Origin: Verrucomicrobiota bacterium
GTDB lineage: Bacteria; Verrucomicrobiota; Verrucomicrobiia; Chthoniobacterales; UBA10450
Direction of reading: 5' to 3'
Length of the DNA stretch: 9,899 nt
Assembly: GCA_003217835.1 (NCBI GenBank)
Contig: QHMQ01000006.1
Coordinates: forward strand, 1 to 9,899
The notes under the pieces were generated by a model. That model made no database searches. It was not told the DNA's origin and worked only from the letters and a program-made list of their open reading frames with translations. Shown here in pieces: positions 1 through 6,408 of this stretch; the first letter of the stretch is position 1, and each line of letters opens with the position of its first letter. The position numbers were made by a program, and so were the translations under genes.

Positions 1-1138
1 CCCACACAGATGCGACACCCGCGCTGAAGAAGGCGATCAAGGAAACATCGGCAAAATATTGGTGATGATCCGCAACGAGCGTGCCGCTGCGCAGATAAGC
101 CATGCGGACGAATCCGAGCGTGGGCAAGAGCGCGACGACGAAACAGGCCAGGGCAAAAAACGCGCCGCGCGTTCCCCGATTCCGCCACAACCAGAAGATG
201 GCGAGCAGGCTGAGCAGTGCAATTAAAGGAAGCCATTCCAACAGCTGAGGAAAATCGAATCGCCATTTCGGATAGATCGACATCAATCGGACGGGGACGA
301 AGACTTTGCCGGCATACCACCAAACTGCCATGCCGGCGTTGGCCAACCGCCGAATGAGCGACCCAATAACGATCTCTTCATCGCCGATGCCGCGATTTTG
401 AAACCAAATTGTGACCAGACTAAAAACGGCCGCAATCAGAAAGAACGGAAATGTTCGAATCACTTCGCGACGGAAGCTCATGCTCTTCGCGGTTTCGGAA
501 AGCCGTCCGCGCCACCATGCGCAAAGCAGCAGCACAACGGGCAAAAACACGGCCTGTGTCTTTGAGAGGAGCGCTAACAAAAAGAAAACCAGGGACGCGA
601 TGTATTCAGTGAATGCACCGGGCAAACGCTTCTCCTCGGTTGCAAGGAAAAAAAAGATCGACACTAAGACAAAGAACATCGACAGGACGTTTTTTAGTTC
701 GGAAATCCACGCCACCGATTCCGCGTGCACGGGATGGATCCCGAAGATTAGACCGGCCAGCCACGCGCCCGGCACTTTCAACCGCCGCAAAACCAGCCAA
801 ACAAGCACCGCATCGGCCCCTTGGAGAAGAATGTTGACGGCATGATAACCAGCCGCGTTGTCGCAAAAAAGATGGTGCTCGATCCAAAACACCGTATTGG
901 TAATCGGAAAGTAATCCGCAGTTCTTCCGCCCGACCAAATTTCCACCAGGCCGGCAAAATTTCTTAACAGCGGGTTGCCGGTTACGAGTTGCTCGTCGTC
1001 CCAAACAAAACCTGCGTGGAGCGCAGGCAGGTAAACCAAAGCAACCGCAGCAACGATCACCGCAGCTTGTGCCCCCGGCTTCCAAACTTTAAATCTCTTC
1101 CCCGCATGGGCTGCCTTACGCCGCCGCTGTGATTGCAT
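1..1138 (-). CDS. TMTC-like membrane glycosyltransferase (GT-C fold), 3' end cut by window edge
   Basis: The frame is open from an ATG at 1138 to the left edge, giving 379 codons with no stop. The N-terminus is basic (QSQRRRK), followed by a hydrophobic segment at about 23-42. Next comes an acidic W-D-D-E motif (46-49) in the first external loop, typical of GT-C enzymes that use lipid-linked sugars. Other blocks are NPLLRNF (55-61), YFPITNTVFW (76-85), HPVHAESVAW (135-144) followed by SELKN, and LLSKTQA (190-196). Several more hydrophobic stretches follow (about 150-165, 180-208, 228-244, 302-317, 327-341). This block order matches bacterial relatives of the TMTC/DUF1736 proteins, which usually carry C-terminal TPR repeats; those would lie outside the window. 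The likely role is membrane-bound glycosyl transfer to proteins or surface polymers. No Shine-Dalgarno is visible before the ATG. The family call is fairly secure; the acceptor is unknown. Confidence 0.8.
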   Translation of the reverse strand, partial: MQSQRRRKAAHAGKRFKVWKPGAQAAVIVAAVALVYLPALHAGFVWDDEQLVTGNPLLRNFAGLVEIWSGGRTADYFPITNTVFWIEHHLFCDNAAGYHAVNILLQGADAVLVWLVLRRLKVPGAWLAGLIFGIHPVHAESVAWISELKNVLSMFFVLVSIFFFLATEEKRLPGAFTEYIASLVFFLLALLSKTQAVFLPVVLLLCAWWRGRLSETAKSMSFRREVIRTFPFFLIAAVFSLVTIWFQNRGIGDEEIVIGSLIRRLANAGMAVWWYAGKVFVPVRLMSIYPKWRFDFPQLLEWLPLIALLSLLAIFWLWRNRGTRGAFFALACFVVALLPTLGFVRMAYLRSGTLVADHHQYFADVSLIAFFSAGVASVW

Positions 1139-1567
1139 AAGCAGAGAAAACTAAAGGCTTCGCCGGTTCTTTCTATTTGTTATTTCGCGGCTCTTTCGAA
1201 AAAGCTAAACGCCGGTGCGAAGCTGGGGACGATTTCGTCCTTAGGTCAGTCCGGCTGGCAATCCCCGGTGACGGCGGGCCAAAGCGACGCTGAGAATGCG
1301 CAATGAACTGATCGAAATAAGACCGCATTGCAACGGCTGGAAAGTTTTCGAAGCGCGCCGGGCTCGAGCCTGTCTTTCTAGAGAAAAATCAGGCAATCAA
1401 TTACACGCATAACCACGCCAGCTTTCGCACCGGTAAGATTCGCATTTTGAATCCGAGTTGACGGTCATTTGTGGCGTAGGTTTGCTCATCACCCTTGGAG
1501 CATCCGTAACGTCCCCGAGCTACGAAGTTGGGGGGAGAACCATTAACATAAACAGGGAGGTATTATA
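1139..1567. other. 429-nt intergenic region with possible structured leader
   Basis: No convincing coding frame is present. The region separates two divergent genes and must hold their promoters. Visible pieces are a short hairpin GGACG-ATTT-CGTCC near 1228-1241, a GGGGA/TCCCC pair enclosing it (about 1226-1266), a GCAATG/CATTGC pair near 1300-1332, and the palindrome GGCTCGAGCC near 1360. A weak sigma70-like pair TTGACG (1458) and TTTGCT (1481), 17 nt apart, could drive the secreted-protein gene. I could not match the region to a known riboswitch consensus: the TPP, cobalamin, SAM and c-di-GMP hallmarks are absent or only partial. Confidence 0.3.
1554..1560 (+). promoter_or_regulatory. Strong ribosome binding site fixing a GTG start
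   Basis: AGGGAGG lies 7 nt before the GTG at 1568. It is one of the best Shine-Dalgarno matches in the window and supports GTG as the true start: the next residues KKTIVALA form a normal signal-peptide beginning. Confidence 0.75.
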
Positions 1568-1918
1568 GTGAAGAAAACAATTGTCGCTCTCGCTTGCGCC
1601 CTAATCGCGCCGCTGGGGTTTGCGCAGACGGGTACGACGACCACAAAGCAAACGGCAACTGGTACACAACCAACAACGGCAACAGAAACAACCACAACCT
1701 ACACTGCCGGCACGGTAAGTACCTACACGCCCGGCAAAACGATTGTGGTCCAGAGCAACCTAGGACCGGCCAGCTTCGTCCTGGGCACGACCACGCGAAT
1801 CGTGGACGGCGCCGGGCATGTCGTCACAGCAGCGCTCACACCGGGTCAGCGTGTGCGCGTTTATTACACGGGCACGGGCAACACTCGGGCCGTGGAACGC
1901 GTGATTGTTGGAGACTAA
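1568..1918 (+). CDS. Small secreted Thr-rich protein of unknown function
   Basis: This is a 116-aa protein starting at GTG with a strong ribosome binding site. Residues 1-19 form a typical Sec signal peptide: basic KK, a hydrophobic core, and probable cleavage after GFA at 19. Residues 20-46 are a low-complexity Thr/Gln/Ala linker. Residues 47-116 look like a small beta-rich domain of short alternating hydrophobic strands (KTIVVQS, ASFVLG, TRIVDG, QRVRVYYTG, AVERVIVG). The mature protein is therefore exported, probably to the periplasm or cell surface. Cys10 lies inside the signal and does not make a proper lipobox. A clear terminator follows 26 nt after the stop, so it is probably a single-gene transcript. 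I do not recognise a named family; an SH3/OB-like small barrel is possible but not shown. Confidence 0.8.
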   Translation: MKKTIVALACALIAPLGFAQTGTTTTKQTATGTQPTTATETTTTYTAGTVSTYTPGKTIVVQSNLGPASFVLGTTTRIVDGAGHVVTAALTPGQRVRVYYTGTGNTRAVERVIVGD

Positions 1919-1944
1919 GCGAAATAGTTCGCAAACTCAAAGCT

Positions 1945-1974
1945 GCAGGGTTCCTTAAGAATCCTGCGGTTTTT
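1945..1974 (+). terminator. Rho-independent terminator after the secreted-protein gene
   Basis: A nine-base-pair stem (1945-1953 with 1959-1967, one G-U pair) closes a five-base loop and is followed by GG then five Ts. It lies 26 nt past the stop of the upstream plus-strand gene. Confidence 0.75.
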
Positions 1975-2179
1975 CCCGGCATTATGAGGCTCCTCTAGAG
2001 CCTACTTTCGTCGGCTCGAGAGAGTCCCGGTGGGTGAGAGCCGCCGCCGAAACGCCGCATCTCGTTGTATCGCTCTTTGGTCATGTCAGTCCGCGCAGTC
2101 GGGACGCCGGGCCTATTCTATGGCCGAAAGACTGCAATTCTTGGAAACACTGTCGGCTTTAGTGCGAGAAATTACTTCG

Positions 2180-4354
2180 TCACCTTCCGCCGAAAAGTTT
2201 CCGGAATGATCTAAAGAAACGGTTTGGGAGGGTCGCCGCTTTTTGGGGAAGACCCTGCAACTGTTGAACAAGCGGCATTTGTTGGCCGCCATGCACTTCA
2301 CAGGCGACGGTCGGCACTTTGTCGGCGGGCAAATCAATATCGTAAGCGGTCCCGACGGCCTGGCAGCCAGTGGTGGCAAGCTGATTCGAGATGGAACAGA
2401 CCGTGGCACGCTGGATCGGCATCGTCGGTTGCAATTCCTGCGCCGGATAACGCTCTGCCGCCTTGTTCATCACTTGTGTCCAGATCGGCAGTGCCAGCGC
2501 GGCACCGTAGCCATGCGGAATAATCGTTGCCGGTTGATCGAAGCCAACCCAAACGCCGCACGTGAGCGTACTGGTGTAACCGAGAAACCACGCGTCCTTG
2601 TAATCATTGGTCGTGCCGGTTTTGCCAGCCGCCGGCAAACTGAAGCCTAATGATCTCGCGCTCGCAGCAGTCCCGCGGGTTAAAACGTCTTCCATTAATT
2701 GCGAGGTCATCCATGCCGCGCTCGGGTCGAGCGCCGGCGCGGAAATATGTGCTGCCCGGTAAATCGGCTGATGCTGTTGATTATCGATGCGTTCGATGAT
2801 GTAAGCCTGCTTGCGCACCCCGGAATTCGGAAAAACCGAGTAAGCGGTGGTAAGGTCTTTCAGATTCGTCTCGAACGAGCCAATGTAAATCGCGGGTCCG
2901 CGCGAAACATTTTGGGCAAGACCGAGCGTGGTCGCAACTTTCTGCACGGAGTCAAGCCCGGCGAATTGACCCACGCGAACGCTCATGGTGTTGCGTGAAT
3001 GGATGAGACCGTATGAGCACGGCTGGACGCCGCCGTAAGTTCCGTCAGAATTTCCTGGAGACCAATTTCCGGCGCCTTCAATTTCTCCAGGTTGTATCGG
3101 GCCATCACTGATGGCAGCGCCCGGCAAAAGCCCGTGACTGAAAGCAAGCGTGTAAACGAACGGTTTGAAAGCAGAACCAATCTGTCGGTTTGTAGGAGCG
3201 AGCGCGCGATTGAATTTACTTTGCGAATAATCGCGACCTCCGACAAGCGCGCGAATGCCACCGCTGGCGTTGTCAATCGTCACGACCGCACCCTGGAGAT
3301 ACGGCATGGCTGAATCATCGCCGGTTTCCGGTGGCTGATAATTTGCCCTCAGCGGATGATGGAAGTTGGACTGGTGCTCGATTTTTGTGAGTTGAGTCTC
3401 GAGCGCCTGCTGCGCGGCATTTTGCACGGCCGGATCGAGCGTTGTGTAGATAAAAAGCCCGCCGTTATCGATCTGGTCCTGCGTTAGCAGGAGGTTCAAA
3501 TCGCGCTGCACCGCGTCCATCGCATAATTTTCCTGGATGAAGGACAAACGTCTGGGATGCGGTGTGATTTTCGCCATCTTCGCCTGTTCGGCTTGCTCCG
3601 GCGAAAGTTTTTTCAATTGAACCATGCGATCCAGGACGGCATTGCGTTGCGCGACGGCGCCTTCCGGATTCTTTAGCGGAGAAAAACGATTAGGACTTCG
3701 AATCAATCCGGCAAGAAGCGCGGCTTCGGGAAGATTTAGCTTGGATGCACTCTTACCGAAATAAGCTTGCGATGCTGTTTCAACTCCGTAACAGCCAGTA
3801 CCGAAATAGATGCGATTAATGTATAGCTCCAGAATCTGCTGCTTGGTGAATTCACGCTCGATACGTAGGGCGACCATCGCTTCGAGTAATTTTCGACTAA
3901 CGGTGCGGCCTCCCAGCGGAAGGCTGTTTCGTGCGAGCTGCTGGGTAATGCTACTGGCGCCTTCTTTGGCCGAGCGGCTTAGAATATCACGAGCAAGCGC
4001 CCGCAGAATTCCGCGCCAATCGATGCCGCCATGTTGATAGAAGCGAGCGTCCTCACGCGTCAGTACGGCAGTGACAAAGAAGGGTGAGACCTCGCTGAGT
4101 GAAACCTTCAACCGGTTTGCGCCAGCGAGACGACTGTAAATTTTTCCGTCAACATCCAAAACGGTATTGCGCTCCGGCATTTCGCCGACCTTCTTCATTT
4201 CGAATGTGGCAGCCCATCCGGTGTAAAATAGAAAAATGGCAACACTGCCCGCCACGATGAGGGCGAGAAGCGTTATCTTCCATCCGTATCGAAAAAGGCG
4301 GCTGCGGCCGCGTTTTTTCGCAGCTCGAGTGCGCGTGCGAGCAAAGAGTTTCAT
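2180..4354 (-). CDS. Class A penicillin-binding protein (bifunctional transglycosylase/transpeptidase, PBP1A family)
   Basis: This is a 724-aa protein that polymerises glycan strands from lipid II and cross-links their peptides in the periplasm. A basic cytoplasmic tail (1-25) and one membrane anchor (about 26-47) come first. The GT51 glycosyltransferase domain shows EDARFYQHGG (E101 catalytic), GASSITQQLARN (132-143), RKLLE (154-158) and LELYINRIYFG. The transpeptidase domain carries SxxK as S394-A-F-K397, SxN as S453-R-N455, and KTG at 578-580 followed by TTNDYKDAWF. All catalytic motifs are intact and the length is normal for the family. A C-terminal tail after about 645 contains Cys653, Cys664 and Cys685 and ends in a basic segment. 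The ATG at 4354 has no Shine-Dalgarno but precedes the expected basic tail. The gene lies 76 nt downstream of the glutaredoxin-like gene on the same strand. Confidence 0.95.
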   Translation of the reverse strand: MKLFARTRTRAAKKRGRSRLFRYGWKITLLALIVAGSVAIFLFYTGWAATFEMKKVGEMPERNTVLDVDGKIYSRLAGANRLKVSLSEVSPFFVTAVLTREDARFYQHGGIDWRGILRALARDILSRSAKEGASSITQQLARNSLPLGGRTVSRKLLEAMVALRIEREFTKQQILELYINRIYFGTGCYGVETASQAYFGKSASKLNLPEAALLAGLIRSPNRFSPLKNPEGAVAQRNAVLDRMVQLKKLSPEQAEQAKMAKITPHPRRLSFIQENYAMDAVQRDLNLLLTQDQIDNGGLFIYTTLDPAVQNAAQQALETQLTKIEHQSNFHHPLRANYQPPETGDDSAMPYLQGAVVTIDNASGGIRALVGGRDYSQSKFNRALAPTNRQIGSAFKPFVYTLAFSHGLLPGAAISDGPIQPGEIEGAGNWSPGNSDGTYGGVQPCSYGLIHSRNTMSVRVGQFAGLDSVQKVATTLGLAQNVSRGPAIYIGSFETNLKDLTTAYSVFPNSGVRKQAYIIERIDNQQHQPIYRAAHISAPALDPSAAWMTSQLMEDVLTRGTAASARSLGFSLPAAGKTGTTNDYKDAWFLGYTSTLTCGVWVGFDQPATIIPHGYGAALALPIWTQVMNKAAERYPAQELQPTMPIQRATVCSISNQLATTGCQAVGTAYDIDLPADKVPTVACEVHGGQQMPLVQQLQGLPQKAATLPNRFFRSFRKLFGGR

Positions 4355-4355
4355 T

Positions 4356-4395
4356 GTTGAAGAGTCAAAGCGTCGAAACGTTGGAAAGGCGAATC
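4356..4395 (+). repeat. Degenerate 8-bp-period GTTGAA-type repeat, five units, with inverted partner
   Basis: Five successive octamers can be read: GTTGAAGA, GTCAAAGC, GTCGAAAC, GTTGGAAA and GGCGAATC. Just beyond (4400-4430) the same octamer type appears on the other strand (GTTGGAGC, TTTGAAGA, GTTGAACG on minus). The small hairpin GGCG-AAT-CGCC (4388-4398) sits between the arms. The block fills the gap between the glutaredoxin-like gene and the PBP gene and could form a stem acting as a weak terminator; this is not proven. Confidence 0.5.
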
Positions 4396-4430
4396 GCCTG
4401 TAACGTTCAACTCTTCAAAGCTCCAACGCA

Positions 4431-4766
4431 CTAGAAGCGCAGCTTTACTTCGCTTTCGTGTTGCTCGGTCGGGCACGCAGCGTTCGTTGGAACTTCCGTC
4501 GCGGCATCACTTGCCTGAACAATCTTATTGTCGATCAAATATTTCTCGACTTCCTCGCCGCTGACATCTGGGAGCATTTCCCCATTAATTTCAACACAAG
4601 GCGAAAGTGGCTGCCCACTCTTGGTTTCCATCTCCCAGCGAAACGCCGGATTCTGGATGATATCCTTCTCTATATAATGAAGATTGTATTTTGTGAGCAC
4701 AGCACGGACACCGGCGCTCCAGCCGCAATAAGTCTTCAGGTAGGCGGTAATTTCAGGCGTTTGCAT
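4431..4766 (-). CDS. Glutaredoxin-like protein with a CGWS active site
   Basis: This is a 111-aa protein with a thioredoxin-fold glutaredoxin layout. Strand one, ITAYLKTYC, leads into C14-G-W-S17, followed by the helix AGVRAVLTKYNL, then YIEKDI and a cis-Pro region LSPCVEINGEML (54-65) before VSGEEVEKYL. The active site keeps only the first cysteine, as in monothiol CGFS glutaredoxins, but Trp replaces Phe. The usual TVP before the cis-proline is LSP, followed by an extra Cys57. A C-terminal tail (about 88-111) adds Cys98 and is not part of the core fold. Likely roles are thiol-disulfide exchange or Fe-S handling in the cytoplasm. The ATG has no Shine-Dalgarno, and a promoter-like pair lies immediately upstream. 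The fold is confident; the exact activity is not. Confidence 0.85.
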   Translation of the reverse strand: MQTPEITAYLKTYCGWSAGVRAVLTKYNLHYIEKDIIQNPAFRWEMETKSGQPLSPCVEINGEMLPDVSGEEVEKYLIDNKIVQASDAATEVPTNAACPTEQHESEVKLRF

Positions 4767-4772
4767 TCACTG

Positions 4773-4800
4773 AGCATACCACGATAACGAAACGGTTCAA
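4773..4800 (-). promoter_or_regulatory. Sigma70-like promoter for the glutaredoxin gene, possibly leaderless
   Basis: Read on the minus strand, TTGAAC (4800-4795) and TATGCT (4778-4773) are separated by 16 nt. Only 6 nt lie between the -10 box and the ATG at 4766, so transcription would begin at or next to the start codon. This would fit the missing ribosome binding site. Confidence 0.45.
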
Positions 4801-4803
4801 AGA

Positions 4804-4835
4804 GTTGAAGCGTCGAACGGCTGAATCGTTGAACG
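4804..4835 (+). repeat. Degenerate 8-bp-period GTTGAA-type repeat, four units
   Basis: Tandem octamers GTTGAAGC, GTCGAACG, GCTGAATC and GTTGAACG lie upstream of the glutaredoxin gene. They are the same type as the block at 4356-4395, so the gene is bracketed by this repeat family. Confidence 0.5.
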
Positions 4836-4894
4836 CGAAAGTTGAGAAGGATGGTTCGCTAAATGCTTTAAAGGCGTAACTTTCTAATCGATTT

Positions 4895-4943
4895 AAAAGC
4901 CCTCGCCGAGGCTCCGGCTTCGCCCAGGCCATTCACCGGAGCC
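4895..4943 (-). terminator. Hairpin region downstream of the sigma factor gene, possible terminator
   Basis: Two overlapping structures occur. One is a perfect 8-bp pair GGCTCCGG (4910-4917) / CCGGAGCC (4936-4943) with an 18-nt loop. The other is a short imperfect hairpin AGCC/GGCT (4898-4901, 4910-4913) that is followed, on the minus transcript, by a short U run (4898-4895). They share bases and exclude each other. The position, 56 nt past the sigma stop, suits termination, but the U tract is short. Confidence 0.35.
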
Positions 4944-4998
4944 GCGGCGCCCTAAAATTTATTTCCTCCAGTGGATTCCCCCAGAAAATCGTCACCGA

Positions 4999-5598
4999 TC
5001 AGATTTTATGACGCAGCGGTCTGATCGCGTGGGTCAATTTTTGCAGGCCTAATTCCAGACGCGTTTTTACGGTCCCAAGAGGCGCATGAGTCGCGGTCGC
5101 AATTTCGCTGTGACTCAATCCCTTGAAGAACGCAAGCTCGACCGCCTCCCGTTGAAATCGGGGCAGCGTTCGCATGCACTTTTCGAGAAATTGCCGCAGA
5201 TCTCTGCGCACAAAAGGATCGAACACCTCGCAACGTGGATTTCGTGGCCGTTGCTCCAGCTGTTTTCCATAACGCTCCCGCGCGCGGCAATAGGCCTGCC
5301 GTCTGCGCAATCGGTCAATGGCGCGGCGCCGTGCAATCGTTATTATCCAGCCGAGCGGCTTGCCTACCTTCGGTGAATAGTGATCTGCCTCATTCCAAAT
5401 CTGGAGAAGAGTCTCCTGTAAGACGTCGCCCGCCTCCGCTTCTTCGTGAACGACGCTGTCGATCATTGCCTTGAGCGTTTGCCCGTGTCGCCCGTACAGC
5501 TCGGTAAGCGCGGCGTGGCGCTGGCGCGAAATGTCTTTCATAAGTGCCTCATCCGGCGCCGAGGATACTCCCGGCTGATCAAGAACAGACCCAATCAT
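4999..5598 (-). CDS. ECF-type (sigma70 family) RNA polymerase sigma factor
   Basis: This is a 199-aa protein from the ATG at 5598. The frame stays open upstream to 5721, but that part overlaps the preceding gene and does not look like sigma sequence. Sigma region 2 spans about 25-100, with D58-V-L-Q-E-T-L and GWIITIARRRAIDRLRRR (83-100) for core binding and -10 recognition. Region 4 spans about 137-191, with LPRFQREAVELAFFKGLSHSEIA and PLGTVKTRLELGLQKL as the helix-turn-helix for the -35 element. Regions 1.2 and 3 are absent, as expected for group 4 (ECF) sigmas; the overall look is SigK-like. The ATG overlaps the TGA of the upstream Cys-rich gene (ATGA), so the two are probably translationally coupled. 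No anti-sigma gene follows on this strand before 4766. Its regulon is unknown; nearby stress-type genes are candidates. Confidence 0.9.
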   Translation of the reverse strand: MIGSVLDQPGVSSAPDEALMKDISRQRHAALTELYGRHGQTLKAMIDSVVHEEAEAGDVLQETLLQIWNEADHYSPKVGKPLGWIITIARRRAIDRLRRRQAYCRARERYGKQLEQRPRNPRCEVFDPFVRRDLRQFLEKCMRTLPRFQREAVELAFFKGLSHSEIATATHAPLGTVKTRLELGLQKLTHAIRPLRHKI

Positions 5599-5927
5599 AG
5601 CTGACTGACTTTTGGCGGTGGCGGCGGCTCGGTTGGTGGCCGGCCGCGTTCGTTGCCGATGGCACTCCACCAGTCCGGCTCGATGATGTCGGAGATCAGT
5701 GGAGTGCCTGGATAGACCCACTGATGTGGGCCTGAATTACATTCCTTCGTAGGACAGTGAAGCTCGTAATTGCCCTCGCCAGACCGGGTTATTTCCACCT
5801 CGTGGCCATTGAATTTTTTCTCGCAAAGAATGCAAACACGCTGATCCTCGAGCGATTTCCAGATTCTGAACTGGTCCTTGGCACATAAGATTGACAATCG
5901 ATCTTCAGATTCCGGGTGAGCGCTCAT
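5595..5927 (-). CDS. Small Cys-rich, zinc-ribbon-like protein coupled to the sigma factor
   Basis: This is a 110-aa protein starting at the ATG at 5927, without a Shine-Dalgarno. The core is EDRLSIL, DQFRIWKSL, then C32-I-L-C35, a beta-type stretch EVEITRS, then C58-P-T-K-E-C63 and QWVYPG. The spacing C-x2-C-x22-C-x4-C suggests one zinc site of ribbon or treble-clef type. The tail is Trp-rich (W86, W87) and ends in a proline run. The gene overlaps the sigma gene by four bases (ATGA), so the product may act with the sigma, for example as a zinc- or redox-sensing partner; this is inference. Upstream, the same frame stays open to 6068 and reads a CPDCG knuckle, but it has no ATG, GTG or TTG. The protein is a paralogue of the product at 6049-6408. 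No family name recognised. Confidence 0.75.
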   Translation of the reverse strand: MSAHPESEDRLSILCAKDQFRIWKSLEDQRVCILCEKKFNGHEVEITRSGEGNYELHCPTKECNSGPHQWVYPGTPLISDIIEPDWWSAIGNERGRPPTEPPPPPKVSQL

Positions 5928-5965
5928 TGTGCGATGAAAGGCAGCGTGCCCGAATAATTGAACTC

Positions 5966-6009
5966 CACAATCGGGGCAGCGGATGATTGTCTGATAGGTG
6001 AAAATCCTA
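5966..6009 (-). repeat. 44-bp element, copy 1
   Basis: On plus it reads CACAATC-N12-GATTG-N11-AAAATCCTA. Copies 2 (6406-6449) and 3 (7004-7047) align without gaps; by eye, copies 1 and 3 match at about 37 of 44 positions. The CAATC and GATTG blocks form an inverted pair. The copy ends 39 nt upstream of the ATG of the sigma-linked Cys-rich gene. It could be a regulatory element or the remnant of a coding N-terminus (it can be read as R-C-P-D-C). Confidence 0.7.
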
Positions 6010-6048
6010 ACTGCGCAGTTTTTCTGGCGAGCTATGCAAACCTTCGGG

Positions 6049-6408
6049 TTATTTTCGTCGATGAAAAATCACAGCCGGGGCCGCGGGACTGGATCGCTTA
6101 GCCGCCGCCGTCGCCATCTTGGCCAAAACTTCATCGGTTGGTCGCACCCAATCCATCGGAATTGAATGGCAATGGTTAGTCGGGCAAATGATCCGCAGCG
6201 GCCCGTTTCCACGTGTGCCTCCGATTACCTGTATTTGCCGGCCCGTAATAATTTTGCTGCAAACAAGGCAATAACGTTTCTCATCCAGGGAATGCCACTG
6301 CCGGAATTGATCGAGTCGTTGCAAGATCTTCAGTTTGTCTTCATCTGATAATTTGATAGGAGAGACGAGCGCCATCCCAAAAACATGCTGTTCTACCAAT
6401 TGTCGCAC
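6049..6408 (-). CDS. Small Cys-rich, zinc-ribbon-like protein, paralogue of the sigma-linked one
   Basis: This is a 119-aa frame from a GTG at 6408; an ATG at codon 12 (6375) is an equally possible start. Residues 23-90 align with the neighbouring protein: EDKLKIL, DQFRQWHSL, C47-L-V-C50, then C75-P-T-N-H-C80 and DWVRP. The four cysteines keep the C-x2-C and C-P-T-x-x-C pairs, with 24 residues between the pairs instead of 22. The C-terminal tail is Ala/Lys/Arg-rich instead of Pro/Trp-rich. The gene lies 121 nt upstream of its paralogue on the same strand. The start region overlaps 44-bp element copy 2. A neighbouring frame reads a C-P-S-P-D-C knuckle that would join this protein if one T were lost from the T5 run at 6379-6383, so the 5' end may be frameshifted. 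Function unknown. Confidence 0.7.
   Translation of the reverse strand: MRQLVEQHVFGMALVSPIKLSDEDKLKILQRLDQFRQWHSLDEKRYCLVCSKIITGRQIQVIGGTRGNGPLRIICPTNHCHSIPMDWVRPTDEVLAKMATAAAKRSSPAAPAVIFHRRK

Noticed and set aside
606..1085. Minus-strand frame of 159 codons inside the GT-C gene
   Set aside because: It is a shadow of the continuous 379-codon frame from 1138, which shows the membrane segments and TMTC-like motifs; the shadow has Cys/Arg/Gly-rich noise.
1280..1335. TPP-riboswitch-like words (CTGAGA, AACTGATC)
   Set aside because: The THI-box order and pairing are not met, and the downstream gene is not thiamine-related.
1995..2084. 29-codon minus-strand frame (MTKERYNEM...) downstream of the PBP gene
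   Set aside because: It has no ribosome binding site or promoter and is too short to judge without relatives.
2120..2209. 29-codon plus-strand frame (MAERLQFLE...)
   Set aside because: It looks helical but has no ribosome binding site and overlaps the 3' end of the PBP gene.
5599..5721. N-terminal extension of the sigma factor to 5721
   Set aside because: It overlaps the preceding gene out of frame and lacks sigma features. The ATG at 5598 in the ATGA overlap fits better.
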